A DNA stretch of 54,324 nucleotides, taken from positions 1 through 54,324 of the forward strand of contig JASAOO010003398.1 of NCBI GenBank assembly GCA_030849075.1, written 5' to 3'. This document shows, piece by piece, positions 20,386 through 29,554 of this stretch. The notes beneath the pieces were generated by a model that did not search any database, was not told the origin of the DNA, and was given only the letters and a program-made list of their open reading frames with translations. The position numbers and the translations under genes are program-made. The stretch is from Zelonia costaricensis (Eukaryota; Euglenozoa; Kinetoplastea; Trypanosomatida; Trypanosomatidae). How positions within the stretch are numbered: the first letter of the stretch is position 1; every line of letters starts with the position of its first letter.

Positions 20386-21225
20386 ATGTCGACGGAGACG
20401 TTTCGCGAGCGGACGCTGGCGACGCAGTACCAGCCGCGCCAGCACCTCCCGCCAAACTTCGCGGATGTGCTGAAGGAATACGCCCGCGAGGTGCTGCGCA
20501 ACCAGCCCGCCGACATCCTTGAGTGGAGTGCGGCGTACTTCAAGAAGCTCGCGCTCGAGACGGACCCGCTGCAGGCGAAGCAGCCGCCGCCAGACCACTA
20601 CGTCCCCGTCGTCGAGGACCCTGAGCGCGCTATGTTGGCGAACAGGCTGGTGAAGGTGCTAGCGGCCATGGACACGGCGGAAAGCGGCCGCCTGTCGGTT
20701 GCGGAGGTGCGGCAGGCACTCACGGAGGGCTTCGAGCTGAGCGAGACGCAGGCGCTGTACCTCCTCACCGCTTCGTTTGCGAACATCACGGAGGACGCCG
20801 CCGGCGCCATGGCGGAGGACGTGATCGAGTACAAGCCCTTCGCGTACGCCGCCGTGCGCACGATCCAGTACTTCCAGCAGCACCACGACCCCTCCTTCGA
20901 AGTGGATGGCAGCGACGCAGACGCGACCGTGCACGGGATGAACCGCTACGACGTTGAGCAAGGCTTCCTGCGCATCTTCCGCCTTCTGGACGAGGCGGGC
21001 ACCGGGCGGCTAGAGCTGCAGGACTACAAGGGCGCCCTCGAGAACGCGCCGTATCACCTGACGCGGCGCGACATCCGCGTGATTTGCCTCGAGTGCAACA
21101 CGTGCGGCAGCGAGGTGGAGGGCATGCCGCGCGAGGTCGAGTACGAAAAGGAGCTGCCGTACATGTTTGAGCGCCTGCTGCTGGCCGAGGCGTTCACCCT
21201 GTTCGAGGAGGAGGGCCACTGCTGA
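20386..21225 (+). CDS. RIIa-domain protein with EF-hand-like repeats (radial spoke RSP7/RSP11-like)
   Basis: The 279-residue protein has an N-terminal RIIa dimerisation/docking motif at about 21-55 (LPPNFADVLKEYAREVLRNQ, then PADILEW and FKKL), the fold used by PKA-RII and by ROPN1-type flagellar proteins to bind AKAP helices. Two degenerate EF-hand loops follow: DTAESGRLSVAE at 96-107 and DEAGTGRLELQD at 202-213. Both lack several acidic ligands, so calcium binding is doubtful. RIIa plus EF-hands and no cyclic-nucleotide domain is the layout of Chlamydomonas radial spoke protein RSP7, so an axonemal role is likely but inferred. A Cys pair (CLECNTC) lies near 232-238. ATG 20386 is chosen because the 61 in-frame residues upstream look like translated UTR and the usual RIIa leader is short. 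Confidence 0.8.
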   Translation: MSTETFRERTLATQYQPRQHLPPNFADVLKEYAREVLRNQPADILEWSAAYFKKLALETDPLQAKQPPPDHYVPVVEDPERAMLANRLVKVLAAMDTAESGRLSVAEVRQALTEGFELSETQALYLLTASFANITEDAAGAMAEDVIEYKPFAYAAVRTIQYFQQHHDPSFEVDGSDADATVHGMNRYDVEQGFLRIFRLLDEAGTGRLELQDYKGALENAPYHLTRRDIRVICLECNTCGSEVEGMPREVEYEKELPYMFERLLLAEAFTLFEEEGHC

Positions 21226-21372
21226 TGGCGGTGTTGGCGCGAGGTACGGCGGGCGTGGTGGGTGTGGTGTACTTTTTTCTCTTTCTCTTGCTCACGCGCA
21301 CTCGCACGCACCCTAGAACTGGGTCGACTTCCTGTCGGAAAGGCCGGTTGTGGAGAAGCTGAGTCGTGTGGA

Positions 21373-21390
21373 TGTGTGTGTGTGTGTGTG
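21373..21390 (+). repeat. (TG)n microsatellite
   Basis: Nine TG units in the 3' flank of the RIIa-domain gene. Confidence 0.93.
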
Positions 21391-22106
21391 CGTGCATCCG
21401 CCTGATCGAGAATGGCACATTCTTTTTTCTTTCTGCTTCGCCTTCGGACGCGTAGCGACGCAGTGCGCAGATGTGCCCCTTCCTCCACGCCCACTCTCAC
21501 CTCCCTCCCCGGGGGTGGGGTGAGGGTGGCGGAGTGCTCGTCCGCTCCCATGTAAAGTAGCGATGTCGGTGGTGCAGCACAGCGAGGCGGGGCAGAGGAG
21601 AGGAAAGAGACAAGGCAGCAGCAGCAGTAGAGGAAGGACGGGAAGCAGAAGGACTCTCGCGGCGAGCACAAGCTCTGTCCTTTCTCTCTTGCTGGAGCGA
21701 ACTGCTGCTCCTTTCTCCTTCCTCTTAACTCCGTCAAGTGCCGCATCTGTCTCTCTCTCTGTGGCTGTTTGCCCAAGCCGGCCCGTGTTGTGTGCAAACC
21801 CAAGCTCCACAAAGCTCAAGCCTTGGAAGGAGAGCAGCGCAAGGCGGTCACAGCGCGAGGGACAAGTTGCGGGAGCGCAAGGCCAGCCGCACATGCCGGG
21901 TTCAGACTCGGCACAGCGCCTGCGCACGTGTCTGGCGCTCGCCATATCACCTTTTTTTTCCGTCTTGAAAGTGTGCGCGGGCCTCATGCAACGACACCGC
22001 CTCTTACGCTCGCTCGCTCTCTCTCGACGACAAGGCTTGACATCGACCCGGCGCCCGCTTCGCGGTGTTCCCACGCCTGCTGACACGACCGGTGTTTACT
22101 GCGATC

Positions 22107-22192
22107 CACCTTTTTTCGCACCTCCGCTTTTCCCTCGTCCTTTTCTTTTTGCCAACGCTGCCGGCGCTATGCTGGTGCGGGGGTTCGTGCAG
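22107..22192 (+). promoter_or_regulatory. Putative trans-splice acceptor region for the TPR gene
   Basis: A long T/C tract (22107-22150) is followed by its first AG only at 22191-22192, leaving a 5' UTR of about 324 nt that would include the CA repeat. Tract-to-AG distance is long, so the call is uncertain. Confidence 0.4.
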
Positions 22193-22483
22193 CGATCTCT
22201 GAAAGGCCCAGGAACAAGCAAGAGGGAGACGGCACCGGCTAAAGGTGGTGGCGGGGTTGCTTTGCATTCGTGAAGGCCTGCACCAGAAAGAGGCCGCGCA
22301 GACGCGTTCACCCCACTCCCCTTGGCTGTGCTCTGAAGGGGTGTGTAGAGAGCACCCTTGTTGTGCTGCAGGCTGCCTTGGCGTCGCAGTCCAGGACGCC
22401 ACGCTCACATTCGTTTTCCCGACGCAAGGGTCGCAGTTGCAGGCATATCGACCTCCTGACGCGGTTAAAGTCAGCATCTGCAT

Positions 22484-22503
22484 ACACACACACACACACA
22501 CAC
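22484..22503 (+). repeat. (CA)n microsatellite 13 nt before a start codon
   Basis: Ten AC/CA units end 13 nt before ATG 22517, so the repeat should be in the mature 5' UTR of the TPR gene. Confidence 0.95.
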
Positions 22504-22516
22504 TTAGCATCCATCC

Positions 22517-23536
22517 ATGGACACCAACACGCTCCTCGCGCTGGCGCAGAGCGCCGTCGACACGGGCAACGTGAAGGCGGCGTGCGAGTTCTACGAGGTG
22601 GCGCTCGCGCAGTCGCCCAACAACGACGAGGTGCTCGAGGCCTACGCGGAGATTATGATCCACCACGCCCAGGACCTTGCACGCGCGCAGCAGATGCTCC
22701 GCCACGCCATCGACATCAACCCAGACCGCGGCTACGTCAAGTACCTCAACCTAGCCCAGCTGTGCGAGGCCGAGGAGGCGCTCAAGTGCTACGAGAAGGC
22801 GTACCAGATCGCCAGCGGGATGCTGCGGGGGTGCCGGAAGAAGCGGATGAAGAAGACGCTGCAGGAGACGATGGCGACGATGTGCTGCGCCGTGGCGGAG
22901 CTCTACCTCACCGACCTCTGCTTCGCCGACAAGGCCGAGCAGCAGTGTGAGCAGGCCGTGCTGCAGGCACTGGAGCACAATAGCGAGATCGTCGAGCCGC
23001 ACCAGCTGCAGGCGTCGCTGCGGCTGAGTCAGTGCCGCCCCGAGGAGGCGCTCGAGTCGCTGCGCCGCGCCGTCGACCTCACGCATCGCCTCGGCGAGGA
23101 GCACCAGCCGACGTACGAGTCCAAGATTGAGCTCGGTCGGCTGCTGATGCAGGTGGACCCCGCCGAGGCGTTCCAGTTCCTGCTCGAGGTGTTGCAGTAC
23201 GGCGACAACAACCCCTACGTGTGGTTCCTCCTCGGCGAGTGCGCTCGCATGCGGGGCCGCCACGTGGACGCGGCGCGTCTGCTGCGGCGGTCGCGGGTGA
23301 TGCTCGTGGTCTCCGGCGGCGACGCGGCGGCGCTCGCGGAGGTGGACGCGGCGATTGCCGTGCTGGTGCAGGAGATGGGCGGCCCGGGGGCGGCGGCGCA
23401 GATTCCCGACCTCGACCATCCGAACCCGCTGGAGCTGTTGCAGCCGGAGGAGGGCCAGGGGCCCGAGGAGGAGGACGGCGACGACGACCTCGCTGAGCCG
23501 GAGTGGGAGCCGTGCGACGACGAGGACGAAGCGTAG
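22517..23536 (+). CDS. TPR protein with acidic tail, Acl4-like ribosomal protein L4 chaperone candidate
   Basis: The 339-residue protein is mostly alpha-helical TPR repeats. The first is at about 6-33 (LAQSAVDTGNVKAACEFYEV, ALAQSPNN), with others near 80-98, 170-195 and 232-258. The last 45 residues are strongly acidic (EEEDGDDD and a DDEDE end). Yeast Acl4 and its relatives pair a TPR superhelix with an acidic C-terminus to chaperone the basic ribosomal protein uL4 to the nucleus. The layout and spacing fit that family, but many TPR proteins look alike, so the assignment is an inference. There is no membrane segment or signal peptide. Bases just upstream are a CA repeat, so ATG 22517 is a firm start. 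Confidence 0.75.
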   Translation: MDTNTLLALAQSAVDTGNVKAACEFYEVALAQSPNNDEVLEAYAEIMIHHAQDLARAQQMLRHAIDINPDRGYVKYLNLAQLCEAEEALKCYEKAYQIASGMLRGCRKKRMKKTLQETMATMCCAVAELYLTDLCFADKAEQQCEQAVLQALEHNSEIVEPHQLQASLRLSQCRPEEALESLRRAVDLTHRLGEEHQPTYESKIELGRLLMQVDPAEAFQFLLEVLQYGDNNPYVWFLLGECARMRGRHVDAARLLRRSRVMLVVSGGDAAALAEVDAAIAVLVQEMGGPGAAAQIPDLDHPNPLELLQPEEGQGPEEEDGDDDLAEPEWEPCDDEDEA

Positions 23537-23814
23537 TCGCCCGTCGCGCGCGAATGCTCTGCTACCGGTGGGGCCCTGGGGCCCCTCCCCCGAATCACCC
23601 CCCCCCCTCCCTGGACCTTTGCACGGCGGCCGCCACGCCCTCCACTGGCGTCCGCGTGGGAGGCTAACCGTGGTGCAAGGCCGCCACTCAGCGTGTAAGC
23701 CGCGAATAATGGCCGGTGCGGCCACTCAAAGAAGCACCGCAGGAACTTGAAAAGCAAAACCCGGGAACGGCCCGCCACTTCCGGCGGCGTGACATGCCAC
23801 ACAGAGAACGAGGA

Positions 23815-23837
23815 GGGGGAGGGGGAGGGGGAAGGGG
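23815..23837 (+). other. G-quadruplex-type motif, sense strand
   Basis: Four runs of 4-5 G separated by single or double A. It lies 280 nt after the stop of the TPR gene, so it is probably in that mRNA's 3' UTR. Confidence 0.75.
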
Positions 23838-23936
23838 TCGCAGCATGGCCAGACGGCACAGGCCTCCGTCCGCGTTTGTGTCGATGGCAGCGGCGCTACC
23901 GGAACAAGACAGAAAAATAGGAACGCGAGGGGATGT

Positions 23937-23960
23937 GGGGTGGGGAGTAGGGGGGAGGGG
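23937..23960 (+). other. Second G-quadruplex-type motif, sense strand
   Basis: Runs of 4, 4, 6 and 4 G with short loops (T, AGTA, A), about 100 nt downstream of the first motif. Confidence 0.7.
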
Positions 23961-24279
23961 CGCTGAGATGTACCCTACCTTGCCTTCCCCCTCCTTCCCG
24001 CACGTGTCTCCGCCTTGCTGAGGGCGGTGCATCACTCGTGTGCTCGCTTTCCCACGTGATGTCGCAAACTTGACCCCCCTCCATGTCTTCCCTTCACTCC
24101 GTTCCACAACTCCCACTGTTCTCTCTCGACGCCTCTCTGCTGCCCATGGCTTTGGTCTTCTTCCCACAGCGGTATCACACCGCCTGCACCAGCGACACTC
24201 GTTCGTGTCTCATCTACTGGACTCCGCACCTCAGTAGTTAGCTGATCGCGCTTGATTGCGCAGCAGGGCAGCAGATCGT

Positions 24280-24296
24280 ACACACACACACACACA
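24280..24296 (+). repeat. (CA)n microsatellite
   Basis: Eight CA units in the intergenic region, followed by more CA-rich sequence. Confidence 0.9.
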
Positions 24297-24428
24297 TACA
24301 CTCACACCTACTTGCGCACACGCGCAGACTCTAAGAAGAGCGGGGCACGCCCCCCTCACCCGCGGCAGTTTCAGGTTCTCGTCCGCAGAACCTGCGCTCA
24401 CACATAGAGGCACCTTTGATTTGATCCA

Positions 24429-24469
24429 CCTTCTTTTTTTTTCCTTGTTCCCTCTCGCACTTTCACTAG
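24429..24469 (+). promoter_or_regulatory. Putative trans-splice acceptor for the 1103-aa gene
   Basis: A strong T/C tract (with nine consecutive T) is followed by AG at 24468-24469, leaving a 5' UTR of about 359 nt that includes a TG microsatellite. Confidence 0.55.
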
Positions 24470-24647
24470 AGTAGAGTGCAGCGTGCACGCGCACATCATC
24501 TTTGCGGCCGAGACAGTGCGCTCCATCAGGTCTGCGTGTCAGGCACCTGCGCGCACTGCGCCCCTTGGGCTCCACTCCTCCCTTGCGCCTTTTCCTCTTC
24601 CACCTCAGCTCTGGCGGTTCGGGACCCCCCCTCCCGGGTGCGTGCGA

Positions 24648-24673
24648 GTGTGTGTGTGTGTGTGTGTGTGTGT
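24648..24673 (+). repeat. (TG)n microsatellite
   Basis: About thirteen TG units, probably inside the 5' UTR of the gene starting at 24829. Confidence 0.93.
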
Positions 24674-24828
24674 CTGGCGGACCGTGTGAGGCCGCCTCGT
24701 TCGCGCCACGGCAGCACCACAGCGCTACTCACTTCGCTGAGGCTACCTCAGACCTGTACCAGTACGCTGCTCGGTCTCTTCTGCTTTACATATTGTCTTC
24801 TCGCCCTTTCCACGCACTGGCTGATTTC

Positions 24829-27800
24829 ATGAGTCTGTACACGCGGCTCGGGCGAGTGGAGGTGTCCTCCAGCGACAGCGAGCTCGACTCCGTGGCCTCC
24901 AGCATTGCCGACTCCGCGGATGAGCTGATTGAGGAGCTTGCACGTATGGCCCTCGCGGGGCACTACAGCGGCCATCCCAGCTCGTACGAAACGAACCAGC
25001 TGCTGCGGGGCCGTGGCATGGCGCGCCGGCCACGCGACGGACTGAACGCTTCTCCAGCCTCCGACCCCGCCACTGCCGTTCCCCGCAGCACCGCGCGCCG
25101 CTCCTCGCCGCCAGAGCTGCGTGGCGTGCCGCTGCTCCTCCGCAGCGCACGTGCCACTTCTCCAAGAGAGCGTGCCGTCGACGAGGTGGAGAGTGAGGCG
25201 CGAGCGCTGGAGAAGATGTACCGCCACCTCGCTCGCGAGTACCTGCGAGGGCGGAAGAAGGACCAGGAGAGCGCGACATCGCCGCGCGGCGGCAGCGTCG
25301 CTTCAGCGCCGTCAGGGGAAAAGTCCGCTGCACCGAAGCCGCGCCGCAAGCCGGATGCGCTGGCCCGGTCGCGGCTGCTGGCGCCGGACAGGGCACAGCT
25401 CGCGCGGCAGACGGAAAAGCACGAGCGGCGCAAGGAGCGGGAGGAGGAGGCCCGCAAGAAGCCGAAGCGGGTGCGTGTCTCGCCCGAGGCCGTGAAGCTC
25501 GGCACCCGTCTGTACCTCGAGGCTCAGGCCCGTGCGAACGGGGTGAAGGAGCTGCAGGAGGAGCAGGCGCGGGAGCGGAGGACGGCGGAGATGAAGGGGT
25601 GCACCTTCCACCCGTCCGTCTCCGCCTACGCCGCTCGCTTCGCAGCCGACGGCGCCTACGTGCCCTTCCTCGACCGCCTCGACGAGCAAGCCGTGCTCGA
25701 CGAGGAGAGGCAGCGACTCCGCATCGCGCAGGCGGTGCAGCTCGAGAGGGAGTGCACCTTCCACCCGACGCTCTCCGCCGGCACCGACGAGCTCGTGGCC
25801 GACCAGCGCCGCCGCCATCGCGAGCGCCGCCACCGCGAACATCACAGCAGCCAGCGCCGCTCGCGGACGCGCAGCGCAGGGCACGGCGGCCCCGCGGCAA
25901 GTCACCGCGAGCCCTTTGAGCCTGGCGAGCGGCTCTACCGCGACGGCGGGGAGCGTCTGCTGCGACAGCAGGTGCGGCTCCAGCGCGCCTCGACCCGGGC
26001 CCAGCGCGGCGTCGTTGGCGGCATGCTGCGGCTCTCGGCGGAGGAGGCGAGGGAGGTGGCGGACCGGTTCACCGCCTGGGCCGCCGCCCGTGAAGCCCGC
26101 ACGGCGGAGAGGCGGCGGGCGCTCGAGCAGCAGGCCTGCGAGACACCCCGCACGGCAGCGAGGCGTGAAGAGGCCGCGGTGCGTGGGCGCTTTGAGCCCG
26201 CCGTGGGTAGCGCCGTTGGTGGCGCGGCGCGCGGCGAGGCAGGCGCCCGCCGCTCCGCAGGCGTCGTCGACGTGGCCGCACTCGCAACAGCGCCGACCGC
26301 TGCCCCACCGCTGCCGGAACGCCGCGCCGTGGCACCACCGCACTCCGCGTCGGGTGTGTTGGTGTCGTCCTCGGCGGCAGTGCGCCTGCACGCGGACCCC
26401 GGCGCGCGTCCTGCTGACTCGCACCGGGCCTCCTCCTCTTCGCAGTCGCCATCAGACGGAGGCGACCGGGCGCCAACGACGATCATCCACCTCAGCAGTC
26501 TTGCAACACCCCGGACGCCGGCCGCCGCACACGTGTCGCCGAGCAAGGCGGACACGGGGCTGCACAAGGAGCACCTGCGCATCCGCCTCGGCGCGCTCTT
26601 CTACAAGTTTGCTGTGTCGCCCACGACGTCGACGGTGACGCTGGCGCAGGTGAAGGAGCAGGTGCGGGGTTACTACCCCGAGGACGCCGGCATCGCCGTC
26701 GCGCTCGCAGCGGCGGTCGCGGGGGAACAGCAGCCGATCAGCAAGCACGAGTTCATGGCCGCTCTCGCCCGGTATGTGGCTCAGTGCGGCGTCCAGCCGT
26801 GGTGTCTGCCTCACCGAGAGGCGGCGGCGGCGGCGCTTCGCCGCGCCGGCGAGCTCGGCAGCGAGTCGGCGGCTGCATCGCACACAAACGGCCTCGTGCG
26901 CTCGAGCAGCGACGACTCTGGGCCGGTGCACGTTGAGGAGGCGGTGGGGTCCGAGAGCCGCACGGCCGCTTCCGCTTCACCCTCGCCTTGGGTCGCTGCA
27001 GCCCGGTCAAGGCGGACGCACATCTACAGCGGGGCTCCTCCCGCCTCGTGCGGAGGCGCAGCGCCGGCGGTGCCGGCACTCGCCGCGGCGGCATCGCAAG
27101 CGGACCTTGCGCGGCCGACCGCGTCGGTGGCTGCTGCGGCCCCCGCGGCCCCCACCGCGGAGCTCGTGCGCGGCTTCAGCGACTACGTGCAGCGCCAGCG
27201 TCGCGCCGGCGCGCGGGCCCGCTCGGCTGCCGCCTCGACGCAGCAGCGCGAGGCTGAGGTGTGCACCTTTCGCCCCGCCCTGAGCCGGCGCAGCATCGCG
27301 CTGAGTGAGCGCAACCTCGAAAAGCGTCTCGGCTACGCCCGCGAGCTGGAGGTGCGGCGCAACGAGCTGCACCTGCTGCGCACTGCCATGCTGGAGGAGC
27401 GCGGCAGCAGCGGCGGTAACGGCATAGTTGAGGCAAGCGCCACCGCACCACCGAGCTGCTCTGATGCTCTGCGAGACAGCGAGCCGTCGCGGCCGTCCGC
27501 GCAAACACCCCCGCCAACGCCGGCGGTGCAGCCGCGACAGCGCGCCTCAGCGCCGGAGCCCGACGCGTCCCCGGAGTCCGGCAAGAGCCCGTCGATCGAG
27601 CTCTCCAGCTTGTCTGCCAGCTCGCCGCCGCGGAGCAGCCCAAACGCGACGCTGCAATCCGCCCGCACCGCGGGCAGTCCTTCGCCGTCCCGCACACGTG
27701 AAGGACCCGTTGCAGGCCGCGACGGCGATTCCGCTGCCGATGCGACGACACGTCGCGCGATCGCGGACTTGGAGCAGCTGCTGCGCCGGGCCGTGTTGGT

Positions 27801-28140
27801 GGAGCCGACCGCGACGGCAAAGCCCGGCGCACGACCGCCGCTTGGCGTCCCTTTCCCCTTGCCACGTTTCCCGAGCGCGCCCTCCTCCGCGGCAGCTGCT
27901 TCAGCGGTTGGAGATGAGACAACGAGGACAGCCGACACCACTGGCACGCCTGAGCGCGTCACGGCGTCGGAGGTGCACGGGGTGCTGGGTTCAGGGTTGA
28001 CGCACAAGCGCCCGCCTTCGCCTCTCGACCGGCCCTCTCGCTTCTTGGCCACTTGTCCGGCCCAAGCCATCTTGGCAGACGATGATAAGTTCCTCGCATC
28101 GCGCCACTCGGCCCCTGCTGTCGAGCGCGGCGAGGCTTAG
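24829..28140 (+). CDS. Large protein with repeated CTFxP motifs, unknown function
   Basis: The 1103-residue product is mostly low-complexity Ala/Arg/Ser/Pro sequence with charged helical stretches (for example about 185-300 and 305-375). Three copies of a short motif stand out: CTFHPSVS from Cys258, CTFHPTLS from Cys309 and CTFRPALS from Cys812, each preceded by a Glu/Lys-rich helix. A related RFEPAVG occurs near 461. Such CTF-x-P motifs recur in trypanosomatid and other flagellate coiled-coil proteins of unknown role, many linked to the cytoskeleton or flagellum. A helical block at about 580-660 could be a degenerate EF-hand pair. No kinase, ATPase or membrane features are seen. The start at 24829 is preferred over the open frame from 24502, because the latter translates a TG repeat. 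Confidence 0.75.
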   Translation: MSLYTRLGRVEVSSSDSELDSVASSIADSADELIEELARMALAGHYSGHPSSYETNQLLRGRGMARRPRDGLNASPASDPATAVPRSTARRSSPPELRGVPLLLRSARATSPRERAVDEVESEARALEKMYRHLAREYLRGRKKDQESATSPRGGSVASAPSGEKSAAPKPRRKPDALARSRLLAPDRAQLARQTEKHERRKEREEEARKKPKRVRVSPEAVKLGTRLYLEAQARANGVKELQEEQARERRTAEMKGCTFHPSVSAYAARFAADGAYVPFLDRLDEQAVLDEERQRLRIAQAVQLERECTFHPTLSAGTDELVADQRRRHRERRHREHHSSQRRSRTRSAGHGGPAASHREPFEPGERLYRDGGERLLRQQVRLQRASTRAQRGVVGGMLRLSAEEAREVADRFTAWAAAREARTAERRRALEQQACETPRTAARREEAAVRGRFEPAVGSAVGGAARGEAGARRSAGVVDVAALATAPTAAPPLPERRAVAPPHSASGVLVSSSAAVRLHADPGARPADSHRASSSSQSPSDGGDRAPTTIIHLSSLATPRTPAAAHVSPSKADTGLHKEHLRIRLGALFYKFAVSPTTSTVTLAQVKEQVRGYYPEDAGIAVALAAAVAGEQQPISKHEFMAALARYVAQCGVQPWCLPHREAAAAALRRAGELGSESAAASHTNGLVRSSSDDSGPVHVEEAVGSESRTAASASPSPWVAAARSRRTHIYSGAPPASCGGAAPAVPALAAAASQADLARPTASVAAAAPAAPTAELVRGFSDYVQRQRRAGARARSAAASTQQREAEVCTFRPALSRRSIALSERNLEKRLGYARELEVRRNELHLLRTAMLEERGSSGGNGIVEASATAPPSCSDALRDSEPSRPSAQTPPPTPAVQPRQRASAPEPDASPESGKSPSIELSSLSASSPPRSSPNATLQSARTAGSPSPSRTREGPVAGRDGDSAADATTRRAIADLEQLLRRAVLVEPTATAKPGARPPLGVPFPLPRFPSAPSSAAAASAVGDETTRTADTTGTPERVTASEVHGVLGSGLTHKRPPSPLDRPSRFLATCPAQAILADDDKFLASRHSAPAVERGEA

Positions 28141-28622
28141 TGTGTGTGTGTCTGTCCGTGTGTCTGTCCGTGTGCAGCGCGTCGGACTCGCCCTTGATGC
28201 ACTTCGCCTGTGCTGTCTGGCTAATGCCTCAGCATGCCTTACTAGATGTCTCTTTCTCACTCTGCTTTCGGGGATGTGTGACACTCCTGATTCCTAGCCG
28301 GAGCGTGCGCCCACGTGAACACAAAAAAAAACAAAAAAAGGCTGCAGCAATGCGCTTCTTGGTGCTGAAGCACTGCCGCACACTGCGTCCTGTGCAGGCG
28401 AGACATTTTCGGGTAGCCGCAGGCACGGCGAGTACGCTCCTTTTCGGTCACTGATGGAGCTTTCGCTTCCGCGTCACTCTTCTTTCTTCTCATTTCCACC
28501 CCGCTTCACGGACGCCGTCTCGTGCATCGCATCCGCGGCGCCGCAACCTTCAACTATACCACGCCCTCCCTCCCCCCTCGCCACACTGGCCACTCTCCAC
28601 CACTTCGGCGACCACAGCTCAC

Positions 28623-28640
28623 AATTCTGTACCTTTTTAG
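28623..28640 (+). promoter_or_regulatory. SF3B5: Possible trans-splice acceptor for SF3B5
   Basis: A short T-rich tract ends in TTTTTAG with AG at 28639-28640; another AG follows at 28653-28654. The 5' UTR would be about 100-115 nt and include the CA repeat. Confidence 0.45.
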
Positions 28641-28680
28641 CGGGGGCACTTCAGCGCGTACACGGCGCAAAGTTAAGCAA

Positions 28681-28703
28681 ACACACGCACACACACACAC
28701 ACA
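28681..28703 (+). repeat. (CA)n microsatellite before SF3B5
   Basis: CA units with one interrupting G, 51 nt before ATG 28755. Confidence 0.93.
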
Positions 28704-28754
28704 GGAAACGCGTCACTCGCGCTTGTTGCTCGATAGAGCGGCCCTTCAAGCGCC

Positions 28755-29009
28755 ATGGGCGATCCGTTTGTGCGGCCCGGGCTGGAGTACGCCCCGCACA
28801 TCGAGCAGGTGCTGCTGAAACATGAGGGCACCATGACGCTGGAGACGACCAAGGACGACTGGATGCGCTATCAGCACCGCGACACCCTCGCCACGATAAT
28901 CGAGCACCGCGACCAGCTCGAGTACCTCTGCGTCGTCGACAACGTGCCGCCAGCCAAGATGGAGCGACTGCTGCTCGAGCGCATGGTAGACCCCATCGCC
29001 AAGCGGTAG
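28755..29009 (+). CDS. SF3B5: Splicing factor 3B subunit 5 (SF3b10)
   Basis: The 84-residue protein is about the length of human SF3B5 (86 aa) and matches its main conserved features along the whole length. The N-terminal helix has the L-x-K-x-x-GT pattern (VLLKHEGTMT). It is followed by TKDDWMRYQHRD, corresponding to the TK-x-x-W-x-x-x-QHRD signature, then a H-x-D/Q-x-L-x-Y segment (HRDQLEYL) and a C-terminal helix with ERMVDP. SF3B5 is a small helical subunit of the U2 snRNP SF3b complex, which recognises the branch site. In trypanosomatids U2 snRNP serves mainly spliced-leader trans-splicing. The start has a CCATGG context. Confidence 0.88.
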   Translation: MGDPFVRPGLEYAPHIEQVLLKHEGTMTLETTKDDWMRYQHRDTLATIIEHRDQLEYLCVVDNVPPAKMERLLLERMVDPIAKR

Positions 29010-29554
29010 TCCCCGTTGCACCCCCCAATTCCTCTGCTGCCGCGCGCACGACAACGTTAAGGCCCCCGCCCTCGCTGCTGGAGAGTCGCAAGGAAAGAGC
29101 ACACGAAAAGAGAAGAGGGAGGTTTTACCAAGCGCGTCCAGCTCTTTGTCGGCTTGGTAGTTTAGTCGAGAGCGTTGGTTTACAGTCAACTCTGGCTGAC
29201 TCCCGAGCACTGCGACAAGGCGAGTCAGCAGCCGAGTGAAGACCAATTCGTCAGGGGAGGTTCTTCTCCACTTCTTTCGTTCAGGTGCCTCTAATGAGTT
29301 TATCTGCGTTGCACTCCATTTGCTCTCATCTCCCCCCCCCTGCCTGCCTGCCTGCCCTTTCCCCTTCCGCGATGGTCTGCACCCGACACACACACACACC
29401 GCACCCACACATCGATGAACTCCCAGGGTCGTTCAGGCGGGCCTCCTTCGCAATTCGGCCCCCCCTCTTACCTCCCCTCCCCCCTTCTCCCCATCACACC
29501 TCGTCCTCCGAGTGTGCAACCCCAAGCTCCCCTCGTACCCCCTTTTTCGGAAGG
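29010..29554 (+). other. 0.55 kb intergenic/UTR region, no gene seen
   Basis: Contains a (CTGC)n-like run near 29340-29356, a short CA repeat at 29386-29399, and a very C-rich tract leading to the next start. The frame open from 29285 is Pro/Ser/His-rich and looks like translated UTR. Confidence 0.7.
29459..29512 (+). promoter_or_regulatory. Putative trans-splice acceptor for the mitochondrial-type gene
   Basis: A 50 nt C/T tract broken by only a few purines ends at AG 29511-29512, leaving a 42 nt 5' UTR before ATG 29555. Confidence 0.6.

Larger units (their letters stand above)
21226..22516 (+). other. 1.3 kb intergenic/UTR region, no credible gene
   Basis: Holds a TG microsatellite just after the RIIa gene, C/T-rich sequence, and a CA microsatellite immediately before the TPR gene. 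Frames at 21563-22273 (+) and 21313-22086 (-) overlap each other and lack coding character. Confidence 0.65.
23537..24828 (+). other. 1.3 kb intergenic/UTR region with G-rich motifs
   Basis: Contains two G-quadruplex-type motifs (23815-23837, 23937-23960), CA and TG microsatellites, and the splice tract of the next gene. The frame running into 24829 is open from 24502 but encodes a Cys-Val repeat from TG units and is judged UTR. Confidence 0.7.
28141..28754 (+). other. 0.6 kb intergenic/UTR region, no gene seen
   Basis: Begins with a TG-rich stretch directly after the stop codon, has two A-rich runs near 28322-28340, and ends with a CA repeat before the SF3B5 start. Confidence 0.75.

Noticed and set aside
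24502..24828. N-terminal extension of the 1103-aa protein to 1212 residues
   Set aside because: It includes a Cys-Val run from a TG repeat and lies after a splice tract, so it is taken as 5' UTR.
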